64,000 nucleotides of DNA from Aulostomus chinensis (Eukaryota; Chordata; Actinopteri; Syngnathiformes; Aulostomidae). The notes under the pieces are model-generated. The model had not been told where the DNA came from. It made no database searches and worked only from the letters and a program-made list of their open reading frames with translations. The stretch lies in NCBI GenBank assembly GCA_037954235.1, contig JBBMOA010000012.1, positions 11,690,144 through 11,754,143 of the forward strand, given 5' to 3'. Below are positions 47,301-61,717 of this stretch, piece by piece. The translations under genes were made by a program, and so were the position numbers. How positions within the stretch are numbered: position 1 is the stretch's first letter; each line of letters starts with the position of its first letter.

Positions 47301-48679
47301 GATGTAAAATTATTGCTGTACATGCACGTAAGAAATCGGTTTACACCAATTATACATCTCTACAACCAACAGGAAGTAGCATTAAATCTTATACGGTTGT
47401 GCCTGAGAGAAAAAATAAATGAAGTTGGTTACCGGTGTCCAGAAGAACGATTAAAGGCCCACTTCAATTTTATAGATAAGAGTACACAAGAAAATATGAG
47501 AAACATTCACGCTTGTAGCAGAGCAGAGCCCACTTTGTGTTTTGTGTCCCTCATGTGTTCCCCTCTCCTGAAGATTGTTTGTGAAACTTAAATTTTAAGT
47601 GTTTAATGTTTTCATGGATTCATTTAACTAAATATCTCGAAACACAGTCGTGTGCTTGGTTGCGGTCCAAAGTTTGCCCAATGAAAATAAGAAAAGAGGA
47701 AAAAACAAGAAAAAAAAAAAAAAACAGAAGTGCCTATTTCCAGTTTTTTTTGTGTGTGTGTGTGACTCAAGTGTGTACATTGTAGGCAAAGTGCAGGAAA
47801 ACAATCTCCACTGGCTTGTAGTTTCTACAAATAACACCCTGTCATTAGGCTCTATCGTATTGGCTCTTTGTATGGCTGTAGAGAGATCTTGTCAAATTCA
47901 CTGTATGTTAAATATATATGACGGTATTGTCCTAATTTTAATGAAAGTGTATTTTAAGTTTATCACAGCACACTTGTGAACCTGAATGGAATTGTTCCAA
48001 GGACTCTGTTATAAACAAAGTTTGATTTCAACAAATACTTGTGTTGAGAAAGATCTTTGCTCTGCTTTATTTTCAGAATTAGACTTTCTGATTCTCATTA
48101 AAAACGTTTGAAGATGAATGTTTTCGGTCAGTATTCATATTACAACCTTTTTGTTTTTTTTGGTTCTTCGCTGGGATATTGACACTCATCAACTCGCTCT
48201 TTCCAATAAAAAGATTCACTCTTGTGAGCACAAGTACACTCTGGTCTGTGGAAGAAAAAAAACAAATGAAGACATCCAACAGCCACACATCATTGCTTCC
48301 TTTAGTTTACCAAATATTTATAAAATAGAGTGACAGTTCATTTTCTAAAAAGGAAAATTTAATTTTCCAGCCTCAAATCATCTTTACTGTCTAGATGTAT
48401 ATTTACAAAAAAAAAAAAAAAAAAAAATCAACTCATCTTTTTTTCTAAAACTTAGCTGATTAAAATATATAAAAATGTGACCATACATTAAACAAAGATT
48501 TTTTTTGGCTGACTGCCTTTTTTGTAGAAACTGAACACAGTGACTATACTCCATCTGTTTCTCAAAGCCATAATTTAGATTTTTTTTAAACTTATGTTTG
48601 TATAAAAAAAGCAGGCCTTAAAAACATAAACACCCACGTTTATAAATCAAAATAAAAGAAACCGGATGCTCCCTGGCTG
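47301..48679. other. Tail-to-tail spacer between rab5b and dbr1
   Basis: AT-rich with poly-A tracts (47,701-47,724; 48,409-48,427). It should contain the dbr1 3' UTR on the minus strand; a TTTATT at 48,066-48,071 (AATAAA on the minus strand) is a candidate dbr1 poly-A signal. No coding signal seen. Confidence 0.45.
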
Positions 48680-51600
48680 CTACTCTCCACACTCCTCATC
48701 GTCCACAGTTGCATACATGACCTGGTTCCTGCGTTTGATCCTGGGAGTCGTGCTCTTGCTGTCGCTATCGCCAGACTCATCGCTGGTGCGTTTGAGGATA
48801 CGTACAGCTCCAGAGTCCCCATCCCCACACATTCCTCCCTTGTCGGCTGCAGAGAGGGAGCGAGGTGCTGCAGGGGTGGAGTGGGACACAGGTGGCAGGA
48901 TCATCGGGTTGATGGTGCGAGTGGGGGAGGGGTCAGATTTGGGCTCAGGAAGGACCAGACGGCTGGGGCTGACAAAATCACCAGCCGCTAAATCGTCTCC
49001 TCTCCTCACCGTCAACTTTGAATCAGCGTCTTCCTTACCCTCCTCTTCCTCCCACTCATCCTCTATCGTGATTTCATCGGGATTAAATGAATTCGATAAC
49101 CCTGAACTATCTGTGGGGTACTCGCTGGGTTCGTCAACACTTCCTAAGCTACGTGCATCTTCGTCGTCTTCCTCCTCCCCTCCAAGGCTGCCCTGAACTC
49201 TCCTAGACTCATCAGCTAACTGCCCAACCTGGGCGTAGATGTCTGTGAGACCAAACGTGGCACAGAGCTCCGTTGTCTGGGGGTTACTGTTATAGCTCGG
49301 GGGGGTGTGGGGTTGGAGCTTGCTGGGGTCAAAGGGCGGTACAGTCCGACTAAAGTTGTCTGGAACAGCGAGTTCACCACTGAGATCCTCCACCACCTGC
49401 ATCATAGCGTCTTCTGAAACTCTGAAATCCCACCTGATGAGAGACAGTCCACAATTTACTAGAGCACATGGAGCCATACTTTGACCCCACTAATGAAATG
49501 CTGCAGTCTTTTGGTTGATGATGAAAATAATCAATCAAAACTGGAATAGTTTATAATTCCAATGACAAAAGAATGAAATAATTATAAATATCTTCAAGTG
49601 GGATGATGTGCGACTAATGCAGTTTTTCATCAAATAGGTGCTGGTTCTAGGAACCGCTTTCCTTCAAGAGTTTCTGGAACTTGGTTGGGTCTACAGAACC
49701 AGCCTGTTTTTTAAATCAGTTTAGAGCTGAATCACTGCGTCATCCATACTGCACAATGCATAGCCTCCCATAGCCAGACGTCCCTCCACAGTGTTGTCAG
49801 CACAGGAGAGGTGTTGGGCTCAGCCATTACTGTTCTGCTATAGTAGAAAAATGCTCTGGCTAGTTGATTTTTCTGTACGCCCATCGTGTGCCTTGTAAGA
49901 CCGTATTCTGTTGGGGAAACTTGTTCATATATTCATATTCGTTGTACATCTTTACAATTATTCACTTAATTAACCCAAAAGACCTGCCACATTTTATGAT
50001 CCAAATCTTTGTCAAAACTTGCTACGAGCTAGCTAGTGTGACTGACACAGTGATTCTCTGTGTACCGTTCATGCAAGCCGTTATTCTCAGGGGGATTCCA
50101 GGGGTGAGCAGTAGTCCTCTGGAGACTGTTGGTGGCCTTCAGAATAGCCAGCCATTCTGGATCGTACTCCAGTCCCTCAGACGAACCGGGTCTCTCAGGA
50201 ACATCCACGATCTACAATAGAAAAGAGTCCTTACTCAGAACCTTGGAACCCGTCAGCGCTACACTCCTGAGGCCTTCATACACAACAGAATGTTCTCTCA
50301 CCTGTAAGAATTCCCTGTAGGGCAGACATTTATCCAGGGAAAGGAATTTAGTAACACGTGGGGCTGCGTTCCCTTTGGGCTACAGATTAAAGAACTCAAT
50401 GAGTTGATGTAACATACTGACATTTCTACAAAGATGTGTCCATGACTAAGGTAAATGTTCATAAACATTTTTCTGTTTACAAATGACAAATAAACAGACA
50501 TCCACATCAAAATTTGCCAGTGTACATTTAACCAAAATAAATGACGTGCTAAGTGGTTTGACACAAGAAATTCATATATTTAAGTTAATCAATATGAACC
50601 AAAAAAGACTGATCTAAGTCCATAAAAACATGATCTAATCGCTGTAAGGGGGTAATACTCATGCGAGCTTCAACACTTATAGCAGCAGAATAAGCGTAGC
50701 TCTCACCGGATGATTCATGAGAGCAGCAAATTTCACATGAAGATGTGCGGAGAACCAGTAGGTGGGCTGGAGGTGGTCGAGGAGCTCTGCTGCAGGGGGA
50801 CTTCCCAGAGTGTTGGACTCCACCTCCTGGCGCAGAAACCTCTTCTTTCGCAACAACTCCTCTGTACTTCCGTGGTGGTAGATCCCCCGAGGCCAGTCGT
50901 GGCTCATGAAAATGTCCATGGGCATCTGGATCTAAGTGAAAATAAACAGTTTTGACTCCATTAGCACACGTCTGACCATACTGTAACAGAACGAACAGGT
51001 TCATGCCTCGGATCTCTACCTGTTTAAGCTTGAACACCTCAATATTTCGGATGTGATAGACGCTTCGCAATGTATCAGGGTTGTATGGCGGGAATTCATG
51101 GTGACCTCAAAGAGCACAGATTTCAAGTAAGTACACAGCACGGCTTACAGAACAGACAGTCAAAGCAACAAGAAAAAAAAACAAAAGCCCTCACCCCTTC
51201 TGTAGTCACGCGATTTGAAGATTCCAGATAAGCCACCAATCCTAATGCCTCTGTAGCGAACAACTCCAGCATAACCTACAGACACACAGTCACGTCAAGC
51301 CTGAGAACCAGCAAATAAGCAGGCACCCAAAACAATAAAAGCCCTTATCAACTGGTTCCTACCAAGATAATAAATATTGGGTGCTACCCAGCCCCCGTAT
51401 GGCAGCTCCTGCAGGTGATTGGAAGCCTCGTGGTTCCCCCCAATAAAGATAGTAAGGATGGGAGCCTTTTTCTCTCCAGAATAGTACCTGCAAACCAGAC
51501 AGTAATATAAATGTTTTGAATAGTCTCTTTCATATGTTAAGCATGCAAAACAAAGAATCACTGACTTGTAAAAGGTCTGCATTGTCCTGTACTTGGCGGG

Positions 51601-51762
51601 TACAGCCATGCACTTCAGGTCCCCTTCATTTCGCACGGCTTGGAAGTCGCCACAGCAGAGCAGCAAGTCCACTTTCAGCCCTTCTTTCTTCTCCACATAC
51701 CCGATGGTCTCGTAGATCTTGTCCAGTTCACCATGACAACAGCCTTCTACTGCAATCTTCAT
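48680..51762 (-). CDS. dbr1: Lariat debranching enzyme
   Basis: DBR1 is the nuclear 2'-5' phosphodiesterase that opens excised intron lariats. Exons, 5' to 3': 51566-51762, 51363-51487, 51195-51275, 51020-51105, 50707-50931, 50302-50379, 50066-50211, 48680-49433; 563 aa (human 544). It is a metallophosphoesterase with all expected metal and active-site residues at human numbering: Cys8 and His10 (GCCHGELD), Asp39 (CCGDFQAVRN), Asn84-His85 (GGNHEASNH), His174 (SHDWPR), His226 and His228 (SAHLHVKFA). Cys8 in place of the usual Asp is normal for DBR1. The last exon encodes the poorly conserved acidic tail with NPDEI and a basic PRIKRRNQVMYATVDD end, a probable nuclear signal. The start at 51,762 gives the conserved MKIAVEGCCHG. 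Head-to-head with armc8, as at human 3q22.3. Confidence 0.97.
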
Positions 51763-53175
51763 CCTTTGAAGACAGGTGAACTGCACATCCCCAAGAAGTT
51801 TTAAGTATATCTGACTTCCGACAACATTCCAGATTGATTTGGCTAGTTTAGAACACAGTCTCATCTCAGCCTCCACTGAATATCTGAATCAGTTTTAACA
51901 CAGGTATGGATTCTATCTTCATTTGCTAACAATGGAAATTTCTTAAAAGGGGATGTGAGCCTATCATATATTAATTATGTGTTATCAATGCCTTCAATAA
52001 CCATACATCAGCATGTGCGTTTTGTATGACGACAAAACTTGGATAAAAGAACGCTACGAAGTTCCCTTCTACATAAGCCAATATCAACATTATTCTCCAA
52101 CATACAGGGAGTTAACTAACAGTTACTGGATTTATACAAATAAATATCCTCAAATTGTGGATTTCCGTGCAGTCGTAGACCATTTTAATTCAACAGTCAT
52201 GTTTCTTATATGCAGAAATAAATGCATAAATGAGATTCGGGGAAGACTTAAAGACCTAACCCGTTTAAGACCCGCCGCTTCGCTTTGAATCCACAGATAT
52301 TACTGTTATAATGAAATACATTCGTACGAGCTTCTTCACAGTTTTGTTAATCCAGGCGCAAAAGGGTTTGGGCGACTAAGCGGTTCAAATTAGCTGCAAC
52401 GGCATGCAGTGGCCATGGTGCTGTACAATAACAGCATGTTGACGAACCCGACCCAAAAGCAAACAGGAGGAACGACAATACGTTCACAAGCTCAACCCAA
52501 AAATAAGCCAACATTGACCACTTACTGTGATGAAGGAGTAGCCTAAGTGTGAGCCGGTCAAGTCTCGGCCGCCTTAAAGTTTCGAACTCTTACTAAAAAG
52601 GCATGTTTCTGCTACAAAATAGCAAAGCCAGCCGAATGAATTTTCCCACCCGACGTCTATGACAAACTGCGTCTGCGCAGTGTGCTCCAAGCGAAAGTTT
52701 ACCAATTTGGTCACTGGCAGTAGATTCGACGAAATATTTGTGTGACATATTTTTGTTAAATATAAATACTTCAGTACGTGTACGCAGTTTATGTTTACAT
52801 ATATGCCACATTTTATATGTGATATGGTAAATTTTTTTTTTTAATCTTTATTTGTATAGTTCAAATTTTAGTGACGAATCTGACTAATAAGGAAGCACCT
52901 ACGTCACATTTAAAAACAAAATTTACTTAATTGACAAATCCACTGTGTGTCAGACAGCTCGCTAAGTTAGCGGTGTTGTTTTTGTTGTATACACATTGCT
53001 AATAATTACAACTGAACACCCAAAAGAATATAGTTACTTATTTTTGTCATCGCGCCACCAAGGATTTGCTTAATTTATCTGCAATTACTTTTTAAAAGCT
53101 GCTCACAATTGCTCTGGGGGGAGGAGTGTCTGCAAAGTGCTGCGCCGATTGGGGCGCTCAATCGGGGGAAGAGAG
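51763..53175. promoter_or_regulatory. Divergent dbr1/armc8 promoter region
   Basis: About 1.4 kb between the two start codons. The dbr1 start lies close to an inferred splice acceptor, so its 5' UTR exon and promoter should be nearer 52,300-52,600. The armc8 promoter lies near 53,100 by a GGGGGGAGGAG and CGCCGATTGGGGCGC segment containing an ATTGG (inverted CCAAT). No TATA box is seen for either gene. Confidence 0.45.
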
Positions 53176-56100
53176 ATGGCGTGCTTGTTGGAGGCCCCTC
53201 TCCGTATCAGTGTGCTGTCTGTGAGTGTAACTCTTTTAGTTTTAAATTGCATTGTTACATCGCACTGCGTCCATTGCTGCAATAAGTGGCTAATAGCATT
53301 TAATCAAACGCAAAGCTAGGAGTTGTCCAACTATGGCGGGTGTATGTCTTCTGTTAGCATGTAAGCTAAGTTAATGGCTTTGCAACATGTAGCACTGTAG
53401 CGGTCCTCCTACGTAGAGCTTGGTGAGAAGAAATTGTGTATCGAGCTCAGGTAGACAGGCGGGAACGTCCTGAATGCTTCGAATGGAGCATGATAGGGTT
53501 GTGTCCGCTCGCCCCGCCGGCGTATTTAAGAAAGCAAACCAAGCGAACTATGTAGCTGTCAGTGTCACCCGGAATGAGTTAGCATGTAACTGCTACGAGT
53601 GAGAAACTGTCTCCTCTCTGCGTTTTGAAAGTTCTCAATCACTCATTTAGAACGGTTAACGCATAATGAAACATACATGGTGGCAATATCCGTTATATTA
53701 CAACAATTTTACTGTAATTTGGCCATTTATGCTACAGCCGACTAGCTATGATAGCAAACTTGATGTAGCAAGCACGTAGGTGCCCCTTTAGCCAACTTCA
53801 TTTTTTTTAAATAATCTACTTTGTTTTTCAAAAAACTTCATTTCTACACATTGAAACCACTTCATAATTACTCCATCTAAAACTTTGCTTCCAAAAATAT
53901 GTAAAGGTAACGTGATGTGTCCGCTGTTCAGAGAGCCCTTGTGTAGATTGCAGCACTGGAAACCAACAGTAATAGTGTGTGTTGCTCCTCTGGTAAGTTC
54001 TGGTCAAAGCTGCCGGCGATATAAACAAAGTTTTATAGTGTCACAATCAGCCACTGGTTGCCTGCCATGGATGATTCTGAATGTGTCAATGTGTCGGGGT
54101 GCATGATGATGAGTGTGAATGGATCAGCATTTTTCTCAGTTACAGTGATTGATTGATGGTTGTGAAGATACCAGTGAAAAGCCAGTGACTTAAAATAGAA
54201 TTTTATCAGCCTTTTTTGTAACGTGTAGATTTTTTATGCTTTCATATGGTTGCTCTATGCTGAAACATTATTCATTGCATGATATTGATTGTAAAATGCA
54301 AAAATTGGTCTGCTGATATCAATAATCTATACAGTATGTTTGTTTCTGTTATTTGTGTGCTGTATTTATGGAAATACTTTGGTACTGAGGTATCTCAGGT
54401 ATTTTACAGTTAGGTATCTCTAAGCAGTGAGGTGAAATCATAAATTTTGCCGTCTGTTGTTTTATTTCTTGTCACCTACAGGAAGTCACTGCCACGAGTC
54501 GCCATTATGTGGATAGATTGTTCGACCCCGACCCACAGAAAGTCCTGCAGGGAGTCATGTAAGAAGTCCATCTTGCTGGAGCGTCACATTGTATGACTGT
54601 GATAACTGACTAGCCCGTGTGTGACAGCATAGTCAGCTGATGCTGATTTTTCTACTTGTATTCTTATCAGCACCGATGAAGGTTCGCTGCTAAAAAGCAT
54701 TAATTGAAAGTCTCTTCTCAGAAGTTCGTCATGGCATTTGACTAAAGTTATTAAGAACAGAGCGTTTATTTTTGAGGTTCATGCTCATATATTCTGTACA
54801 AAACTGATTGTTTTTTTTTGTTTTTTTTTAACTGGAGCAAGACGTCTGTGTTTACATGCACAGGCCTTCATGTGACAGTCTATTTCAAAATCTATTTCAC
54901 TGTTCACGTGACTTGATATCTCTTTCAACCCCCCCCCCCCCCCCCGATGCTAGCTCACCTCTCCCCGTGCTGCAGTGACTATTTCCATCTTTATTTTTAA
55001 ACTCTGAAGTGACTAGCTCTGGTTACGGCTTGCACCCTTCCAGCAGCCTAGCACCTGCCCGACTTGACTGCCTGCTACAGCTGTACTTTTCCACCAGCCT
55101 CACTCACCTGCTATTTGATATTATCAGGTTCACTTTCAGAGGAGCAGTGTGAAAGGCCGCATGCAAAACAAGTGTCACTACGTTGAAGTTCCACGGTGCC
55201 GAATTTGATTCCCTTCACTTGTTGAGTGACGTGTACTCAGTGGAAGCATTGTGATTGGATGACATTGATCCGTTGGGTTTTTACGTACGTGTGTGTGTGT
55301 GTTCACAGTGACATGAAGAATGCAGTCATAGGAAACAATAAGCAGAAGGCCAATCTGATCGTCCTTGGAGCTGTGCCAAGGTACGTCTGCACACCCTTCC
55401 TTGTTACGCTGTAATTATCTTGCTCTTCCCTGTTTTTTTCCCCAAAATATTATTCATAGACACTTGTGAGATGGATGAAACATTAGTTTTACAAAAGACA
55501 GATTTAATACAATGAATAAGTACAAGTGTGACATAAACATAGATAATGTTACATCTATAAAGAGTGTGTAAACATTACCCGTTCTTTCCTAATTCTTGGC
55601 TCAGCAAAATTGCTTTAATATATGTACATTTTTTGTTTCCAGGTTATTATACCTGCTTCAACAGAGTTCCTCCAGTCTGGAGCTACGGACGGAGTGTGCT
55701 GTGGTGCTGGGCAGCCTCGCCATGGGCACTGAGAACAACATCAAGTCCCTGGTGGACTGTCACATCATCCCTGCCCTTCTTCAAGGTTGGGACACATGTG
55801 CACTTAGGTGTAAAACGGACGACTGCAGAGAGCTTCATCTTTAAAACCCACAAGAGACATAATGAGAACGCGTGTGTGTATTTGCAGGTCTCCTGTGTCC
55901 GGACCTGATTTTCATTGAAGCTTGTCTTCGATGTCTCCGAACGGTTTTCATTAGTCCAGTCACCCCTGTGCAGCTGCTTTATACTGTAAGTTGTCTCACC
56001 AGCAGATTCTATCAGGTTCAGCTGGAGACCATCCACACGGTTCCACCCAGAGTTCACAAGTGCCTCAGTGCTTGTTCAAAGTCACATCAAGCTGCATAAT

Positions 56101-57689
56101 CACAAGGTTTTAGAAGGAAAAATGGCCAAATTAAAAGCAAGTCCATGCTTGTTTGTTGTTCGCTTCTGCCACGGCATTGATTCTCATGTGATCTAGCAAA
56201 TCCAGCTGCCTACAGCACTGTAAAACCCTCCTGGTGGGGGTCGACAGCATGTAGAGGAAGGAACAAAGCTGCCATGGAATCCCAGTGTTACACATGTTCT
56301 GCTAAAGACCTTAATTGCCATACGTAGAAAAAAAACCCTGCATCTGTAATTTACTATGTTGACTTTGACTTGGATGCTGCGGTCTCTCTGGATTGGCAGA
56401 CAGGGGTGGTGGTTACCCTTATTAAGAAGGGGGACTGGAGGGTCACACTCCTCTGGCTCCCTGGTAAGGTCTATTCGGGGGTTCTGGAGAGGAGGGTGCA
56501 TCGGATAGTTGAACCTCAGATCCAGGAGGAGCAGTGTGCTTTTTGTCCTGGTCGTAGAACTGTGCACCAGCTCTACGCGCTCAGCAGGGTCCATGAGGGT
56601 GCATAGGAGTTTGGAGCCTGCAGAAGGCATTCAACCGTGTCTCTCGGGGGACTGAGGGTTGGACTCTGCCAAGGCTGCCCTTTGTCATCGATTCTGTTCA
56701 TAACTTTTATGGACAGAATGTCTAGGCGCAGCCAGGGTGTTGAGGGGATTCGGTTTGGTGGCTGCAGGATTGATGTCTGCTTTTTGTGGACGATGGGGTC
56801 CTGCTGGCTTCATCAGGCAGTCACCTTCAGCTCTCGCTGGATCAGTTTGCAGCCGAGATAGGAATCTGCACCTTCAAGTCCGGGTCCATGGTTCTCGCCT
56901 GGAAAAGGGTGGAGTGCCATCTCTGGGTCAGGGTTGAAATCCTGGCCCAGGTGGAGAAGTTCAAGTACCTTGGGGTCTTGTTCATGAGTGAGGGAAAGAT
57001 GGAACGTGAGATCGACAGGCAGATTGGTGCGGCGTCTACAGTGATGTGGACTCTGCATCGGTCCGTTGTGGTGAAGAGGGAGCTGAGCCAAAAGGCAAAG
57101 CTTTCAATTTACCGGTTGATCTACGTTCCTATCCTCACCTTTGATCGTCATTTGGTAATAATTGAAAGGACAAATTCGCAGGTACAAGCGACTGAAATGA
57201 GTTTCCTCTGGAGGGTGGCTGGGCTCTCTCTTGGAGACAGGGTGAGAAACTCTGCCATCCCAGAGGAGCTCGGAGTAGAGCTGCTGCTCCTTCACATTGA
57301 GAGGAGTCAGATGAGGTGGCTCAGGCCTCTGGTCAGGATGCCTCCTACACGCCTCCCTGGGGACACGCTGGAGACACTGTCTCTCTCAACTGGCCTGGGA
57401 CCGCCTCAGGATCCCCCGTGAGGAGCTGGACGCAGTGGCATGGGAGAGGGAAGTCTGGGTTTTTGTGCTTAGGCTGCTGCCCCCTTGACCCGACGCTTAA
57501 CTGGACAAAGATGGATGGATGGATGGACTTGATCAAAACCTCATGATTCTCATAATTAAGGATCATTTTTGTTTGTTTTGCCTTGAAGGATCCCACTGTG
57601 ATTCCTCATCTAATGTCTTTACTGAGCCGCTCACACAGGACTCAGGAGTACATCACACAGATCTTTTCCCACTGTTGTAAGGTATTTGG

Positions 57690-57725
<36 letters not shown>

Positions 57726-60700
57726 TCTGTGGAGTGCATAACTCTTAGCAGGAGCAAGAGTCATTGTTGATTGAATGCATCTTTACTCAGACACCAGAGC
57801 ACCAAACGGTTCTTTTCAACCACGGCGCCATCCAGAACATTGCCCCTCTGCTCATCTCCCCCTCTTATAAGGTGAATGGCTGTTTGGCTCTAAGTGGAAG
57901 CACTATGACACACCACACACTCTGCATACACACCCCACATTCTGTATACACACCTCTATAGAGGACGTTTCCCTATCTACAGGTTCGGATGCAGGCGTTA
58001 AAATGTTTCTCAGTCCTGGCTTATGAGAATACGCAAGTCTCCACGACACTGGTGAATGGTGAGTCGGCTCTTCTCGTCTGGTCTCATTTCTTTTCTCTCC
58101 TAATCTGATCGGTTTCTTTCCATGTGTTTCTCTTGTCCAGTGCTGGTGGACGGTGAGCTGCTATCTCAGGTATTTGTTAGAATGATGCAAAGGGATCAAC
58201 CCATTGAAATGCAGCTAACTGCAGCCAAATGGTAAGGGAGGCCAGAGTCACTCCCATTGATCTGGACGTGCTCTCTATGACGGGATGTTCTCTCCTTCTG
58301 CCTCAGTCTAACTTACATGTGCCGAGCAGGCGCCATCAGGACGGATGATGGCTGCGTAGTCCTAAAGGTGAGACTTGATATTATTCTTCCAGGACGATAT
58401 CACTGGCTGGCTGCTCTGGATGTAAAGTTTCTCCTGGTTTCTGGTCCCTCATCCAGACACTACCCTGCCTCGTCCGAATGTGCAGTAAAGAGCATCTGCT
58501 GGAAGAGCGGGTGGAAGGAGCAGAGACACTGGCCTACCTAATAGAGCTGGACGTGGAGCTGCAGAGAATTGCCAGCACCACTGACCATCTGGTAGCGATG
58601 CTGGCGGACTACTTCAAGTACCCCAGCTCCGTCTCTGCTATCACGGACATCAAGAGGGTGAGCGAGGGGCAGGTCTTCTAACATGTGACCGAGGGATGTA
58701 TCATCAGTCCTACTCAGAACCAGAATGATTTCCTACGAGGCCGTTAAATCCACGGTGTGTTTGTATCCGACTCACGTTTAGCCGCTGAAGCGACCCAATA
58801 ATCCCTCCTGGTTCTCAGCTTTTTCACTTCTATTTGGGAGTGAGAAGAAGGCGTTTGATCTTCAGTTAAACTTTGATTTCAATCAAATAATTTAAGTTGA
58901 GCAATGTAATAGTTGTAAACCAGCAGCTGTGACATTTAGATCAAATAACTTTCTGAAATATTGAATCCTGCTGCCATGAAAATATGTATCAGCAGATGTT
59001 AAAGGATGCAGACGCTGAACAATGTGACATGCTAAACTTGAGCAGAATATCCAGAGCGTCTGACGTATACAGAAGTACTTTGATGAAGCTTGTAAAGGTT
59101 CTGGCATGTCTCCCCCCTCTGTCCTGTCCAGCTGGATCATGACCTGAAGCATGCGCACGAGCTGAGACAAGCTGCTTTCAAACTTTACGCCTCGCTAGGC
59201 TCCAACGACGAGGACATCCGCAAAAAGGTGCCTTGTGCTTGTGTCTCATATATGAATGCGTTCCATTTGGTAATTTAAACGCCTGTTTGTTTGTTTTTCT
59301 CTTTTCTTTTTCAAGATTACCGAGACGGAGAATATGATGGACAGGATAGTCAGCGGCCTGTCAGAATCCAGCATTAAAGTCCGCTTGGCAGCCGTTAGGT
59401 AGTGAGACTTCCTCTGCTCTGACTCATCTGCTCCTGCTAATGCCACATTCTCAAAATATCTCCAGATATATTTATCTGTCTTTAGTTGATGAATTCATGC
59501 TCATCTCTGTCAGTGGTCCAGTGTCTCACTATCGGGAATCTTGCATCCTGGGATCTTGGATCACAGGATGGTGACAGCTGCTATAAATATACCAGCGTCT
59601 CTACCCGCAGTTCCTCTTTAGTGTGTGGCTTGTGTCTCTCCTCTTATCAAGAACAAATATCTGGTTCACATATGACTGCAGCGCTGCTCAAAACCAGTTG
59701 TGTATTTTCTTAAATTTGAGGTTTTCCAAAAACTGCTCATGATGGAATCGGACGTGGATTAAACCGTTTTTGGATTTAATTTCCCATTTGAATTGTGTGT
59801 CCGTGTGTGTTTTCTTGTCCAGGTGTCTTCATAGTCTTTCACGATCGGTGCAGCAGCTGAGGACCAGCTTCCACGACCACGCCGTGTGGAAACCCCTCAT
59901 GAAGGTCAGTTGGGAGGAAGATGTTAAGCTCTGCTCAACCCCAAAATGTAGAGTATTTTTGTTTTTAGATTTTCCTCTTTCTGCTGAGGGCATTTCCAGA
60001 GACAGACGGGTATTCACGTTAGCTCACGGTCATCTGGTTGTGCTCTGGGGTCTGAATGGTGAAGACAGTTGGAGAACTCAGCTCAAGGAAACAAGGATTT
60101 GTTGTCATGGGCAACTTTGACGTCATGTGGACGTTCTATTATTTAAAAGTGGCCTTAAAGGTGCTGGTTTAGCTGTCACGAGTAGGGCAGTGATTGCTCT
60201 GAAGGGTCGTTCTGAAACCTGAATGTTGCATCAGCTGGTTCCAACCCTGAGGTCAAAGTTGGAGATAAATCTGATATTTTGTGATGTCACACAGTCCATG
60301 GCCCCGCCCCTTAAGCAGACTAGATGAAGGGGTGGGACATGGCTTCTCAAATAACAAGCACTGCACTAAATCAAGGGGCGGGGCATGTAGCAGTAATGAC
60401 ATCACATCATAATTGGATCCAACAAGGTTCAAAAGTGGCTGTTAAAGCACATAAAGGCCATAACTGTGGAACGCCTCCAAGGGATTTCCTTAAATCTGCC
60501 ACAAGCCTCCACCAGGACTCGAAGGACTGTAGTTGGTATGCAGAGGCGGACCACCACCGTGCAGGGTCGCCCTCCGAGGGGGAGTGAAATGAAAGACAAC
60601 AGAGTAACTGGGGTGTGTTGCTGTCTTATGTAGCTGCTGCAGAACGCACCAGACGAGGTTCTTGTCATGGCCTCGTCTACACTATGCAACCTACTGCTGG

Positions 60701-60972
60701 AGTTCTCTCCCAGCAAAGAGGTACACACACTCACACTCACACACAACTTTATGCAACAAGTAGATTCTACACTAGCATTACTATTTATCTTTTGCGTGTC
60801 TGCAGCCCATCCTGGAATCAGGGGTAATTGAATTACTATGCAGTCTGACCCAGAGTGAGAGTCCTGCACTCAGGGTCAACGGGATCTGGGCCCTGATGGT
60901 AAGAAGAGAAGTAACAGTTGCCTCTGCAGATGTGATAAACATTCCAGACCTTGAACCTTTCTAATAGAAAGA

Positions 60973-61027
<55 letters not shown>

Positions 61028-61678
61028 TTGTTCAGAACATGGCGTTTCAGGCAGACCAGAAGGTGAAGGTGGAGATTGTTCAGTGTCTGGGTACAGAACA
61101 GTTGTTCCGCTTGCTATCAGACCCCGACACCAACGTGCTGATGAAGACCCTCGGTTTACTGCGTAATCTGCTATCAACACGCCCAGTGAGAGACACACAC
61201 ACACACACAAATTACTTAACAGACACTCAAGTATCAGTAAATCCCTCACTGATGTCGCTCCTGTGCGGACGTCTGGTTCTCGCAGCACGTACGATGCTGT
61301 GTGTTTTGGGAACATTCTCTTCTTTAAAGTTCCTCTGTTATGATCCTAAATGTGAAAGACTGAAGTTTCTCAAGGGATCAGAAAGTTTGGATCGATTTCT
61401 AGACCGTCCTCCCAGGCGCTTTTCAAATATCAACGGGAATAATATTGATCAGGAACTAAACTGATCACAGGGGCGTCGGACCTCTTCTACTGTTTCAAAG
61501 GACCGGTGCAGTGCTTGTTGTTAGAGGGCTCGTGTGACATCACAACCCTAAATGACCTCTGACTGTGGTGTCAGTCGTCACTTTGATCCTGGAGGTTCTG
61601 TCTTTGAGTCTTGTGACTTTTTCACCTGTGTGCCAACATTGTCAATCATTTAGACTCTCTAGGTGTTAATGTGTACAA

Positions 61679-61717
<39 letters not shown>

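Noticed and set aside
48666..49196. 176-aa plus-strand Ser-rich open frame
   Set aside because: Antisense shadow of the acidic last exon of dbr1.
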